DNA from: Pseudomonas chlororaphis
Lineage (GTDB): Bacteria; Pseudomonadota; Gammaproteobacteria; Pseudomonadales; Pseudomonadaceae
Direction: 5' to 3'
Assembly: GCF_001921865.1 (NCBI RefSeq)
Contig: NZ_MSCT01000019.1
Span: forward strand, 62,001 to 126,000
Length of the DNA stretch: 64,000 nt
Position numbers and translations under genes: made by a program. The notes beneath the pieces were generated by a model that was not told the origin of the DNA, searched no databases, and saw only the letters and a program-made list of their open reading frames with translations. This document shows, one piece after another, positions 1 to 7,940 of the stretch; within the stretch, counting starts at the first letter, position 1; every line of letters starts with the position of its first letter.

Positions 1-1
1 T

Positions 2-529
2 GGCACGGCGTTGGCCGGTTGGCGCAACAATGCCAACGTGCCGCTGCGCTATCGCCTGGGCACCCATGAAAGCGCCTGGGATCTTGAGGTGAATCCCCAG
101 GACAGCAAGACGCTGCGGATCCAACACGCCGACCACTCCTTCGAGGTCCAGCTGCTGGCAGCGAACGGCCGCTGGGCCAGCGTCACTATCGACGGCATCC
201 GCCGCCGCTACGCCTATGACCTGGAGGCCGGGCAACTCTGGCTCTTTACCGGCCCGGGCAACGTGCACCTGCACGACCTGAGCCACGCGCCGGCCGCCAG
301 CCAGGCCGGTGCCCGGGACGGCACGCTCAAGGCGCCCATGGATGGGGCCATCGTCGACGTGCTGGTCAGCGAGGGCGCGACCGTCAGCAAGGGGCAATTG
401 CTGCTGGTGCTGGAGGCCATGAAGATGGAGCACCCGCTGAAGGCCGGGATCGATGGCGTGATCAAACGCCTGCAGGTCAACCTGGGCGATCAGGTGAAAA
501 ACCGCCAGGTGCTGCTGGAGGTGGAATAA
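2..529 (+). CDS. Biotin-dependent acyl-CoA carboxylase alpha subunit, C-terminal part (partial)
   Basis: This is the 3' end of a gene that begins before the window; about 175 codons are present. The last 70 residues form a biotinyl carrier domain with the biotinylation motif EAMKMEH, whose middle Lys carries biotin. The preceding region matches the linker between biotin carboxylase and carrier domain in methylcrotonyl-, geranyl- or propionyl-CoA carboxylase alpha chains. The enzyme would carboxylate biotin with ATP and bicarbonate and pass CO2 to an acyl-CoA through a separate beta subunit. The carrier domain alone cannot tell LiuD (leucine breakdown) from AtuF (acyclic terpenes); the upstream partner genes would. 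Confidence 0.85.
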   Translation, partial: GTALAGWRNNANVPLRYRLGTHESAWDLEVNPQDSKTLRIQHADHSFEVQLLAANGRWASVTIDGIRRRYAYDLEAGQLWLFTGPGNVHLHDLSHAPAASQAGARDGTLKAPMDGAIVDVLVSEGATVSKGQLLLVLEAMKMEHPLKAGIDGVIKRLQVNLGDQVKNRQVLLEVE

Positions 530-598
530 GCCGCTAGGCGGATACGCCGGGTTTGGCTACGCTCAAGCCTCATCGGGATGTTGAAGCTGGAGCCTGTG

Positions 599-1141
599 AT
601 GCCCCACTGGTTGGTAATTGATCTGGAAGCCACCACGGATGAAGGAGGCTGGCCGGTGACCGATATGGAAATCATCGAGATCGGCGCCACCCTGGTGAAC
701 CGCGAAGGGCGCGAGATGGACCATTTCCAACGCTTCGTGCGGCCGCTGCGGCGGCCGATGCTGACCCCCTTCTGTCGTGAACTGACCCACATCACCCAAG
801 CCCAGATCGACGGCGCGCAGCCGTTGAGCGAAGTCTGGCCGCTGTTCGAGCGCTGGCTGGGCCAGCATCAGGCGCGCCTGGAGGGCTGGGCCAGTTGGGG
901 CGACTACGATCGCAAGCAATTGCTGCAGGAATGGCAACGCGCGCAGTTGCACAGCCTCCTTGCCCAACTGCCGCACATGAACCTCAAACAACGCTTCGCC
1001 AAGGCGCGCCGCCTCGAACGGCCGTTGGGCCTGAACGGAGCCTTGCAGCTCGCCGGGCTGCAGTTCAGCGGCCAGCAGCATCGTGCCCTGGAGGACGCCC
1101 GCAATACGGCGCGTTTATTGCCTCTGATTCTTCCCGGCTGA
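599..1141 (+). CDS. DEDD-family 3'-5' exonuclease (KapD/ERI1-like)
   Basis: The 180-residue protein has the first DEDD box near the N-terminus (VIDLEAT) followed by EIIEIGA, and a late HRALEDARN motif, as in the RNase T/DnaQ exonuclease superfamily. It lacks other domains, so it resembles free-standing KapD or ERI1-like nucleases rather than a polymerase proofreading subunit. It should hydrolyse single-stranded RNA or DNA from the 3' end with two metal ions. The ATG at 599 is preferred over an in-frame ATG at 578 because a CTGGAG ribosome-binding sequence lies between them. The exact substrate cannot be read from the sequence. Confidence 0.8.
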   Translation: MPHWLVIDLEATTDEGGWPVTDMEIIEIGATLVNREGREMDHFQRFVRPLRRPMLTPFCRELTHITQAQIDGAQPLSEVWPLFERWLGQHQARLEGWASWGDYDRKQLLQEWQRAQLHSLLAQLPHMNLKQRFAKARRLERPLGLNGALQLAGLQFSGQQHRALEDARNTARLLPLILPG

Positions 1142-1222
1142 TCCTTGAGCGCGACAGGTGACGCACCTTTAGGCCTTGTGCATACTGGCCGGCCTTTTTG
1201 ACCCCTTTTTGAGGAATCGCCC

Positions 1223-1507
1223 ATGTTTAAAGTCAACGAGTACTTCGACGGCACCGTCAAGTCGATTGCCTTCGGCACGGCCGAAGGTCCCGCCACTATC
1301 GGCGTCATGGCCCCGGGCGAATACGAGTTTGGTACGGCTCAACGGGAAATCATGCACGTGGTTTCCGGCGCCCTGACCGTCAAGCTGCCCGACAGCAGCG
1401 ACTGGGAAACCTTTGCCGCCGGCAGCCAGTTCAACGTCCCGGCCAACAGCAAGTTCCAGCTGAAAGTCGCTGTCGACACCGCCTACCTGTGCGAATACCG
1501 CGGTTGA
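1223..1507 (+). CDS. ppnP: Pyrimidine/purine nucleoside phosphorylase PpnP
   Basis: This 94-residue protein is full length for the PpnP (YaiE, DUF1255) family. It is a compact cupin-like beta barrel that splits many nucleosides with phosphate into free base and ribose-1-phosphate. The family signature is visible at the start (MFKVNEYFDG) and in the central APGEYEFGT and HVVSGALTV stretches. It acts in the cytoplasm in nucleoside salvage. It is a single-gene unit, with a GAGGAATC leader before ATG 1223 and a strong terminator shortly after the stop. Assignment rests on length and near-family-wide sequence conservation. Confidence 0.93.
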   Translation: MFKVNEYFDGTVKSIAFGTAEGPATIGVMAPGEYEFGTAQREIMHVVSGALTVKLPDSSDWETFAAGSQFNVPANSKFQLKVAVDTAYLCEYRG

Positions 1508-1540
1508 TCCAAGCCTTTTCGGGCTGATCCTCGGCAATAA

Positions 1541-1573
1541 AAAATGCCCGTATCCTGCGATACGGGCATTTTT
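1541..1573. terminator. Bidirectional rho-independent terminator between ppnP and the MOSC gene
   Basis: An 11-bp perfect stem (ATGCCCGTATC paired with GATACGGGCAT) around a 4-base loop is flanked by A residues on the left and T residues on the right. It lies between two convergent genes and can serve both. Confidence 0.9.
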
Positions 1574-1586
1574 CGTGAGGCCTGCG

Positions 1587-2390
1587 TTATTCCAGCACGG
1601 TGACCGGCATGCCGACTTCCAGCCGGCCATTGCCATCGTTCACCAGGTTCTGCCCGAACATCGCCCCGTCCTCTTGCGCCCGGTACTGCTGCAACGTGGC
1701 CAGCGGCTCTCGGTCGGCACTGCGCTCGCCGGTCTTCGGGTCGATGGTGGTGAGAATGCAGCGCGAGCAGGGCTTGACCACCCGGAACTCGATATCGCCG
1801 ATGCGGATGCGTTTCCAGCCGTCCTCGGCAAACGCCGGGCTGCCTTCGATCACCAGGTTGGGTCGAAAGCGCAGCATCTCCAGCGGCCGACCGACGCGAC
1901 CGGACAAGTCGTCCAGGGAAGACTCGCCAATCAGCAGCAGCGGAAAACCGTCGGCAAAAGCCACTTGATCGTCGTCCCTGCCGTAACCGGCCTGGGTGGT
2001 GCGCGCGCGGTCCACGGGGATCTGTACCAGGCGAGTCGGCTTGCCGATGAAGTCGCTCAGCCAGGCCTGGGCTTCGGCACCGGCGTCCGGCACGCGCAGG
2101 GTATCGCGCCAGATCGTCACGCCGCGCAACTCGGCGTCCGCACCGGGCAAAGGAACGTCGAGGGACGAATGGCCAGGAGCGCTGAGGGTCAACCCGCCTT
2201 CGGCGTTCCAAAGCGCCGAGAGCTGGCTCATTTGCGGGACCGCGCGCTGGGTCAGGAAACGTCCGCTGGGTTCATCGACCAGCATCCAGCGCCGATCCCC
2301 CTCCAGCCCCAGCCTGTCCAGCGCAACCTGTTGCAGGGGCTCGCCCTTGCCGGATTTCAAGGGGTATCGATAAAGCGCGCTGAGACGCAT
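1587..2390 (-). CDS. MOSC domain protein (YcbX-like)
   Basis: The 267-residue protein has an N-terminal MOSC beta-barrel domain (LYRYPLKSGKG at the start) followed by a MOSC domain. The conserved Cys of the MOSC core sits in VKPCSRC near residue 210 and would bind the sulfur or molybdenum-cofactor ligand. YcbX-type proteins take part in molybdenum-cofactor-dependent reduction of N-hydroxylated bases. There is no fused ferredoxin domain as in E. coli YcbX, so an electron donor would have to be separate. It is transcribed alone, convergent with ppnP, and other Moco genes lie about 6 kb away at 7.9-10.4 kb. Confidence 0.85.
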   Translation of the reverse strand: MRLSALYRYPLKSGKGEPLQQVALDRLGLEGDRRWMLVDEPSGRFLTQRAVPQMSQLSALWNAEGGLTLSAPGHSSLDVPLPGADAELRGVTIWRDTLRVPDAGAEAQAWLSDFIGKPTRLVQIPVDRARTTQAGYGRDDDQVAFADGFPLLLIGESSLDDLSGRVGRPLEMLRFRPNLVIEGSPAFAEDGWKRIRIGDIEFRVVKPCSRCILTTIDPKTGERSADREPLATLQQYRAQEDGAMFGQNLVNDGNGRLEVGMPVTVLE

Positions 2391-2476
2391 GGCCAGCTCC
2401 CTGGAGGCAAAAAAGCAACCTTATACGAGCCGGCCCGCGAATCAAAGAAACACCTGTCGTACAGGCCAGGTTCCTG

Positions 2477-3412
2477 TCAGACAGGAATCTCGTCCAGCAT
2501 CAGACGCTGACGCACCACGTCGACCAGCTTGTCCGGCTGGAATTTGGACAGGAAGTTGTCGCACCCGACCTTCTTCACCATCGACTCGTTGAAGCTGCCG
2601 GACAGCGAGGTATGCAGCACCACGTAAAGGCCGCGCAGACGGGGGTCGTTGCGGATCTCGGTGGTCAGGCGGTAGCCGTCCATTTCCGGCATCTCCGCGT
2701 CCGTGAACACCATCAACAGCTTCTCGGTCATGTCGAGCCCGCTGTCGGCCCAGGCCTTGAGCATCTTCAGGCCTTTCAGGCCGTCGCTGGCAATGTGCAT
2801 CTTCACGCCCAACTGCCCCAGGGTGTCGCGCAATTGCGACAGCGCCACGTTGGAGTCGTCCACCAATAGCACTTCACGGCCGCGAGCCCGTTCGAGCACC
2901 GGATCGGCGAGTTTGTCGCGTGACACCTTGGCGTTGTACGGAACAATTTCGGCGAGGACTTTTTCCACGTCGATGATCTCGACCAACTGATCGTCGACCT
3001 TGCTGATCGCCGTCAGGTAATGCTGGCGGCCGGCGCTGGTCGGCGGCGGCAGGATGGCTTCCCAGTTCATGTTGACGATGCGGTCGACGCCACCCACCAG
3101 GAACGCCTGCACCGAGCGGTTGTACTCGGTGACGATAATGGTGCTGTTGGGGCCCGGCACCAGCGGCCGCATGCCGATCGCCTGGGACAGGTCGATGACC
3201 GGCAGGGTCTGCCCCCGCAGATTGACCACGCCACAAACGAACGGGTGGCGCTGGGGCATCAGCGTCAACTTCGGCAATTGCAGGACTTCCTGCACCTTGA
3301 ACACGTTGATTGCGAACAACTGTCGCCCGGCCAGACGAAACATGAGGATTTCCAGGCGATTCTCACCCACTAGCTGGGTGCGTTGGTCTACCGTGTCGAG
3401 AATGCCGGCCAT
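2477..3412 (-). CDS. cheV: Chemotaxis scaffold/regulator CheV
   Basis: The 311-residue protein has a CheW-like domain (residues about 15-160, including VINVFKVQEVL and VVNLRGQTLPVIDL) and a C-terminal receiver domain (about 180-305) with the acidic pair in LLVDDS, the phospho-acceptor Asp in VFTDAEMPEMDG, and a late LSKF Lys. CheV couples chemoreceptors to the kinase CheA, and its receiver acts as a phosphate sink or in adaptation. No other che genes are adjacent, so it is an orphan chemotaxis gene, which is common in Pseudomonas. The start at 3412 is an ATG, 5 bases after a GGAGT sequence. Confidence 0.93.
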   Translation of the reverse strand: MAGILDTVDQRTQLVGENRLEILMFRLAGRQLFAINVFKVQEVLQLPKLTLMPQRHPFVCGVVNLRGQTLPVIDLSQAIGMRPLVPGPNSTIIVTEYNRSVQAFLVGGVDRIVNMNWEAILPPPTSAGRQHYLTAISKVDDQLVEIIDVEKVLAEIVPYNAKVSRDKLADPVLERARGREVLLVDDSNVALSQLRDTLGQLGVKMHIASDGLKGLKMLKAWADSGLDMTEKLLMVFTDAEMPEMDGYRLTTEIRNDPRLRGLYVVLHTSLSGSFNESMVKKVGCDNFLSKFQPDKLVDVVRQRLMLDEIPV

Positions 3413-3980
3413 GTAATGACTCCTGGGCTTGTTCTGATGAATTCACTAACGAGGGTTATCGGCGGAATTCGCCGAACCTTGACCCGCATACAAAATGCCA
3501 TGCAAAGGCATTGATGTCACATTAACATCATGCTTTACTGGCCTCGCCATTTCATCTGTTCAGCTTCCCCGTCCGCGACCGTAATTTCAGTGTTGGGTTC
3601 CCCTATATAAGGGATTCCCCTATCAACAATCAGGACCAACCTGATATTCGCAATATCCAATAGCCATTAATGTGACGCCATTCTCATTGCATGAATGGAG
3701 TCAGGCTTTTGTTTGTGATCGCAGGAAGATGGCCTGGTGCCCTTTCGAGCCCTCCCGCCTCCGCTGTCCAAGCGTTGCTGCCGATATTCCGTAGCCGGCT
3801 CAATACCGACCGCAGCTCCAGCACTTTTTGGAAACCCGGGTTAAACACATACCTGCGGTCTTCGTCCGTTAAGAACCAATCAGATTTGTCCTATATCCCA
3901 CGGCTTAACCGTCGTAATACCTTACAGCCGCTCACAAAACGCACCATTCCATCATCTGACGTGGCGTCGTGGAGACAAGC
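3413..3980. other. AT-rich intergenic region with a repeated TTCCCCTAT element
   Basis: This 568-base stretch separates the divergent cheV and Hpt-like genes and is visibly richer in A+T than its surroundings. It holds the cheV promoter, a TTCCCCTAT direct repeat at 3598-3606 and 3615-3623, and the sequence TAAGGGATTCCCCTA (3608-3622) that recurs upstream of the TPS locus at 20497. Short open frames here look non-coding. No gene is supported. Confidence 0.6.
3608..3634. promoter_or_regulatory. Putative operator: TAAGGGATTCCCCTA with downstream AATCAGG
   Basis: A near-palindromic 15-base sequence is followed 5 bases later by AATCAGG. The same two blocks, 6 bases apart, occur at 20497-20524. 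Recurrence of a long exact match in two AT-rich promoter regions suggests a shared binding site. The regulator is not known. Confidence 0.4.
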
Positions 3981-4448
3981 ATGCTGATCGACGATAAAGA
4001 GTGGCATCCGTCACCTGACTTTCTGCTTGAGGCAGAAGCACTGCTGGCCAAGTCAGTGGAATGCCTGAACCATCTCAACCTGATCAAGAACGATCGGGAT
4101 GCCATCGATTGCATGTTGTCCACGCTGCTCAAATTGGCCGAGAAAACCGACACGCTGGCGCTGCGCAGCACCGCCGAATTCTCCCGCCAGGTTCACGCAT
4201 TGCTGGATTACTCCCACGCTCATCCGGACATGAACCAGCAGATCCTCGACACGCTCGGCGATTGCTTCACCCTGATGGCCTGGCAACTCGAACTGGTCGA
4301 CCCCGTGACCGGCCAACTGAACCTCGACGACAACGAACAAGTCACGCTCATCGAATCCCTCGCCGTGCAGATCGACCCTCTGTCCGCCCCCCTGCCCTGC
4401 CAACAACAGCCGTCCAACGTCTTTTCAATCGCCAAGAGAAACGCATAA
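3981..4448 (+). CDS. Hypothetical Hpt-like helical protein lacking the phospho-acceptor His
   Basis: This 155-residue soluble protein has no signal peptide or membrane segment. By eye its first 110 residues resemble a CheA P1/Hpt helical bundle: an acidic start (DFLLEAEALL), a leucine-rich second helix and a VHALLD helix. Where an Hpt domain carries the His-x-x-Lys-Gly motif it reads KLAEKTDTLALR, with no His. It might act as a phosphorelay decoy or adaptor; this is inference. A GGAGA sequence before ATG 3981 favours that start over an in-frame GTG at 3969. The next genes, after a 400-base gap, are a histidine kinase and response regulator. Confidence 0.6.
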   Translation: MLIDDKEWHPSPDFLLEAEALLAKSVECLNHLNLIKNDRDAIDCMLSTLLKLAEKTDTLALRSTAEFSRQVHALLDYSHAHPDMNQQILDTLGDCFTLMAWQLELVDPVTGQLNLDDNEQVTLIESLAVQIDPLSAPLPCQQQPSNVFSIAKRNA

Positions 4449-4846
4449 ACGCTCCCTCATTAGTCTTTAACTTCGGACATTAGTTTTGCTGACGCTTTGA
4501 TCAGCATCATGTCGTTATTCACGATTTCATGCCTGTTAACGACAAACCAACTAGCACAACTAAGTATGCCGACATCAACTGTCCGCCATGTCGCCTGCTC
4601 GTTAGCTCGAGGCGCAATATAGCGACTGTTTCAACCTGGCCAATTAAAAACAAGAAACCTGAACATAGGTCCCAACGGTCAATATTCCTGACCGACTGGA
4701 CATATATAGAGGCGCGACCAACGGTAGCGGAAGTGATACTATGCCGAGCATTAGACAGCGTACTTAATGGCACAGTGACTCCAGAGCAATCCTGTTACAC
4801 ACCGAATCAGTGCAAGGCTTGCTCCCAACGGCATAGATCGCGTTAA
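4449..4846. other. AT-rich intergenic region before the two-component pair
   Basis: This 398-base stretch is A+T-rich compared with flanking genes and has no convincing coding frame. It probably holds the promoter of the histidine kinase gene. No terminator with a clear T-tract was seen. Confidence 0.5.
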
Positions 4847-5839
4847 TTGAAGCCACCTATTCAAACAATACCGTTTTTCAAACCGGGGCCCGTCAGTTGC
4901 CTTGACCGGTCTCCCCGCAGCGAACACTCATTGGCTCCATCCGCTATGTACGCCAGCCTCAAGTCATCCGCCACCTGGCTTCTTTCTCGGAAAAACCTGC
5001 GCTGGCTCAGCCTTTTGTTGTGCTCATGCGCGGCGCTTGCAAGCCTGGCGGTCTATTGCCTGTCGAACACCTTTCCCCTGAGCCTGTTGATCCTGCACCT
5101 GCTGGCATTGGCCAGTGTCTGGGCCTATTACGCTGCCTCGCGTAAATCGATCAAGCTGCAACCCCATGAACTGGCGGACCGATTGCTGCAAGTACAAGAG
5201 AACGAGCGCCATCGTCTCAGTCGTGAACTGCACGACGATATCGGTCAGTTGCTCACCGCCGCCAAGTTGCAAAGCGACTGGTTGAAGCGCCGCCTACCCG
5301 AAGACCTGCAAGCGCATTGCACGACACTGCATGGCACCCTGGAAGAAACCCTGACCAAGGTCCGCGACGTCTCGGCCATTCTCAATCCGCGCCAACTGGC
5401 CAGCCTTGGCCTGGAGGCCAGCCTGCGGGCCCACTTGCTGAAAACCCTGGAAAACACCTCGGTGCACTGGAGCCTGGAATGCCGGCAAGGGCTGGCGGGC
5501 ATCCCCGAGGAGATGGCGGTGGCGGCCTTTCGCATCACCCAGGAAGCCGTCACCAACATGCTGCGTCACGCCCAGGCGGTGAATCTGCTAGTACGGTTGC
5601 AGCGCATGCCCGAGGGGCTTTCGTTGTTTATCAGCGATGATGGCCGCGGTTTTTCCCCCGCCGCCAATCCGGGCGAACAAGGACAGCGCGGCATGGCAGG
5701 CATGGCGGAGCGAATTGCCCAACTGGGCGGCACCCTGAAGGTCTCCAGCCAGCCCGACCAGGGCACACAAATCGAAGCTCTCTTCCCCTGGGCTCCTCGC
5801 GCACTCGAACGGGCCAGCACGAATAAGGTTTTACATTGA
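4847..5839 (+). CDS. NarL-type sensor histidine kinase (HisKA_3)
   Basis: The protein has two predicted membrane helices (about residues 49-68 and 76-92) with almost no periplasmic loop, then a HisKA_3 dimerisation domain with the phospho-accepting His in SRELHDDIG (His129 from this start), and an HATPase_c domain ending in the DDGRGFSP G1 box. A separate D-box/G2-like QRGMAGMAER follows, as in NarX/UhpB/DesK-class kinases. The lack of a sensor domain suggests sensing in the membrane or by a partner. It ends inside the next gene's start (TTGA overlap), so the pair is co-translated. The start is uncertain: TTG 4847 or ATG 4946. Confidence 0.88.
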   Translation: MKPPIQTIPFFKPGPVSCLDRSPRSEHSLAPSAMYASLKSSATWLLSRKNLRWLSLLLCSCAALASLAVYCLSNTFPLSLLILHLLALASVWAYYAASRKSIKLQPHELADRLLQVQENERHRLSRELHDDIGQLLTAAKLQSDWLKRRLPEDLQAHCTTLHGTLEETLTKVRDVSAILNPRQLASLGLEASLRAHLLKTLENTSVHWSLECRQGLAGIPEEMAVAAFRITQEAVTNMLRHAQAVNLLVRLQRMPEGLSLFISDDGRGFSPAANPGEQGQRGMAGMAERIAQLGGTLKVSSQPDQGTQIEALFPWAPRALERASTNKVLH

Positions 5840-6495
5840 CCTGCAACTTACTTCTGGTGGATGACCACTCGCTCATCAGGGCTGGCGTGCGTGCCCTGGT
5901 CATGGACATTCCCGGCTATGCCGTGATCGGCGAAGCCAACGATGGCGCGCAGTTGCTGGAAATGGTCGAAAGTCTGTTTCCAGACATCATCCTGCTGGAT
6001 ATTTCCATGAAGAACATCGGTGGCCTCGAAGCCCTGAAGCGGCTCAAGGCTGTCCGCCCGCACTGCAAAGTGCTGATCCTCTCGATGCATACCGATCCGG
6101 CGCTGATCATGCAGGCCCTGGAGTCCGGGGCCCACGGTTATCTGCTCAAGGACACCACCGCCAACGAACTCGAGCATGCGCTCGACGCCTTGCGCAACAA
6201 CGAGCGCTACCTCAGCCCGGCCATTGCCCACACCGTAATCAACCAGGCGCTGATCCGCGTACAGAAGCCGCATCCGGAGCCGGTTGAAACCCATAATCTG
6301 ACTGCTCGCCAACTGGAGATCCTGCGTCTGATCGTGCGTGGCAAATCAACCCGCGAAATCGCTCACGGGCTGGGCCTGAGTATCAAGACCGTGGAAACCC
6401 ATCGTTCGCAAATCATGAAGCGCCTGCAGATCTATGACGTGGCCGGCTTGGTCCTGTTTGCCGTTCGCGAACAGATCATCAGCCTCGACGACTAA
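5836..6495 (+). CDS. NarL/FixJ-family response regulator
   Basis: The 219-residue protein has an N-terminal receiver with the acidic pair VDDH, phospho-acceptor Asp55 (LLDIS) and a C-terminal Lys in YLLKDT, followed by a LuxR/NarL helix-turn-helix (LTARQLEILRLIV, STREIAHGLGLS, KTVETHRSQIMK). It is the cognate regulator of the overlapping histidine kinase. The reading frame starts with TTG overlapping the kinase stop by four bases, which implies translational coupling. The 3' end overlaps the convergent yegS gene by four bases. Targets are unknown; the AT-rich gaps around the pair are candidates. Confidence 0.9.
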   Translation: MTCNLLLVDDHSLIRAGVRALVMDIPGYAVIGEANDGAQLLEMVESLFPDIILLDISMKNIGGLEALKRLKAVRPHCKVLILSMHTDPALIMQALESGAHGYLLKDTTANELEHALDALRNNERYLSPAIAHTVINQALIRVQKPHPEPVETHNLTARQLEILRLIVRGKSTREIAHGLGLSIKTVETHRSQIMKRLQIYDVAGLVLFAVREQIISLDD

Positions 6496-7394
6496 GGTGC
6501 CGAGCCTCCCAGCAATGGGGAGTCCTCCGGCAAGTGAACCCGCAACGCCCCCGCGAGTGCGCGAAAACGCAGGTTTTCGCCTTGTAGCGGTTCGCCGTCG
6601 AGATTGATGTCCAACCCTTCGGACACCTTGATTTCAACCCAGGGCAGTCGAGTACGCACAAACAGGTTGTCGATCCCCCAGCCTCCGGCCAACAAATCCT
6701 TCAAGGTGCCTACCAGCTCCTGAGGGGCCGGCAGAATACTGATGTCCAGCATCCCGTCGTCGGCCAGGGCCTCAGGACACAGCAGGTGGCCGCCGCCGGC
6801 CTGACGCCCGTTGCCGATTCCCAGCGCCAGCAGTTCGCCGCGCCAATGGAAATCCGGCCCCTGCAGCTCGCCGTAGGCCGCATGCAGCTCGCTGAAGCGG
6901 GACAACCCCGTAAACAGGTACGCGGCGCCCCCCAGAATCTTTTTCAGGTCCTCAGAGGTATTGGCGGTCACCTGGCTGCCGAACCCGCCCGTGGCCATGT
7001 TCAGAAATACCTGACCACCGACTTCGCCCAGGTCGATTGCCTGCGCCGGCACATCGAGCAGGCTCAACGCCTCCTGAGGCGACAAGGGCACACCCGCCGC
7101 CCGGGCAAAATCGTTGGCCGTTCCCAGCGGCAGCAACACCAGGCTGGCATCGTTGGCCTGCGCCGCCATGGCCTCGGCAATATCCCGCAAGGTGCCGTCG
7201 CCGCCCCCCGCGATCAAACGGGTATGCCCCGCCGCCAGCGCCTCGTCCACCAGACGCCGGGCATCGCCCGCCTCCCAGGTCAGGCGAACCGCCAGCTCCC
7301 ACCCCTCTTCACGCTTACGCTCGACAGCGGCGCGGACCTCGTCGTTGAGGGCCTGCTTGCCGTGCAGTATCAGCATCGCCTTGCGTTCGCTCAT
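6492..7394 (-). CDS. yegS: Lipid kinase YegS
   Basis: The 300-residue protein is full length for YegS, a cytosolic diacylglycerol-kinase-catalytic-domain protein that phosphorylates lipids such as phosphatidylglycerol in vitro. The nucleotide-binding GGGDGTLRD motif lies near residue 65, followed by LPLGTANDFARA, both diagnostic of the family. It is monocistronic, convergent with the response regulator, and starts at ATG 7394 after a CAGGAGTGATGA leader. Its physiological substrate in Pseudomonas is not known. Confidence 0.93.
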   Translation of the reverse strand: MSERKAMLILHGKQALNDEVRAAVERKREEGWELAVRLTWEAGDARRLVDEALAAGHTRLIAGGGDGTLRDIAEAMAAQANDASLVLLPLGTANDFARAAGVPLSPQEALSLLDVPAQAIDLGEVGGQVFLNMATGGFGSQVTANTSEDLKKILGGAAYLFTGLSRFSELHAAYGELQGPDFHWRGELLALGIGNGRQAGGGHLLCPEALADDGMLDISILPAPQELVGTLKDLLAGGWGIDNLFVRTRLPWVEIKVSEGLDINLDGEPLQGENLRFRALAGALRVHLPEDSPLLGGSAP

Positions 7395-7617
7395 CGTTCA
7401 TCACTCCTGTTATCAGAGGGTCGTTGCAGAATGTTGACCCTCACCGGACGAGAAAAAGTCCGGCGCGCCACGATCAATTTGCCCTCGCAGGGCCGACTGT
7501 GGGCTGGTCGGTAACTTTTCTGACCGCAGATTGAGAATCACCTGAATTGACCCGAAACAGACAATCGGGGAATGTTCATCGCAGGCGAACAACGCCTTGA
7601 ACAGGGAGCGAAACACC

Positions 7618-7881
7618 ATGGATGACAAGAAATGCTTTGAACGTTCGAACGCCGCACTCAATCGGCTTGAGGGAAGCATCCTGCTCAACGCGGGCAAGCA
7701 CCCGGAACTGAGTGCTCATCAAGGGCATACTCATGATCGCGAGCCACAGCCCGACAGCCGCTTGCATGGCTGGCTCAAAAAACTGGGGTGGGCATTGGCC
7801 TATGCCGGGTTTGTATCGGCCCTGCTGTCCTGGGGGCTGAACAGCCGTTTTGGCTTGCTGATCCTTTTACTGCTGCGTTGA
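7618..7881 (+). CDS. Small membrane protein of unknown function
   Basis: This 87-residue protein has a hydrophilic first half, rich in His, Glu and Asp, and a C-terminal hydrophobic segment of about 28 residues (GWALAYAGFVSALLSWGL onward) that would span the inner membrane, ending in a short leucine run. AGGGAGC sits 9 bases before ATG 7618, which supports this start over an upstream in-frame TTG at 7597. No domain is recognised. It stands alone between yegS and moeA. Confidence 0.7.
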   Translation: MDDKKCFERSNAALNRLEGSILLNAGKHPELSAHQGHTHDREPQPDSRLHGWLKKLGWALAYAGFVSALLSWGLNSRFGLLILLLLR

Positions 7882-7940
7882 TGGACAGGGCCTCGGAGGA
7901 TGGACCCGGCCGTTGCCGACCAGGTTCGCCTCCCCTGGAG

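Noticed and set aside
3691..3987. 98-codon frame in the cheV intergenic region
   Set aside because: Ser/Arg-rich, low-complexity sequence with no ribosome-binding site, in AT-rich DNA between divergent genes.
4529..4846. 105-codon frame before the NarL-type kinase
   Set aside because: No good ribosome site, unusual composition, and runs directly into the kinase promoter region.
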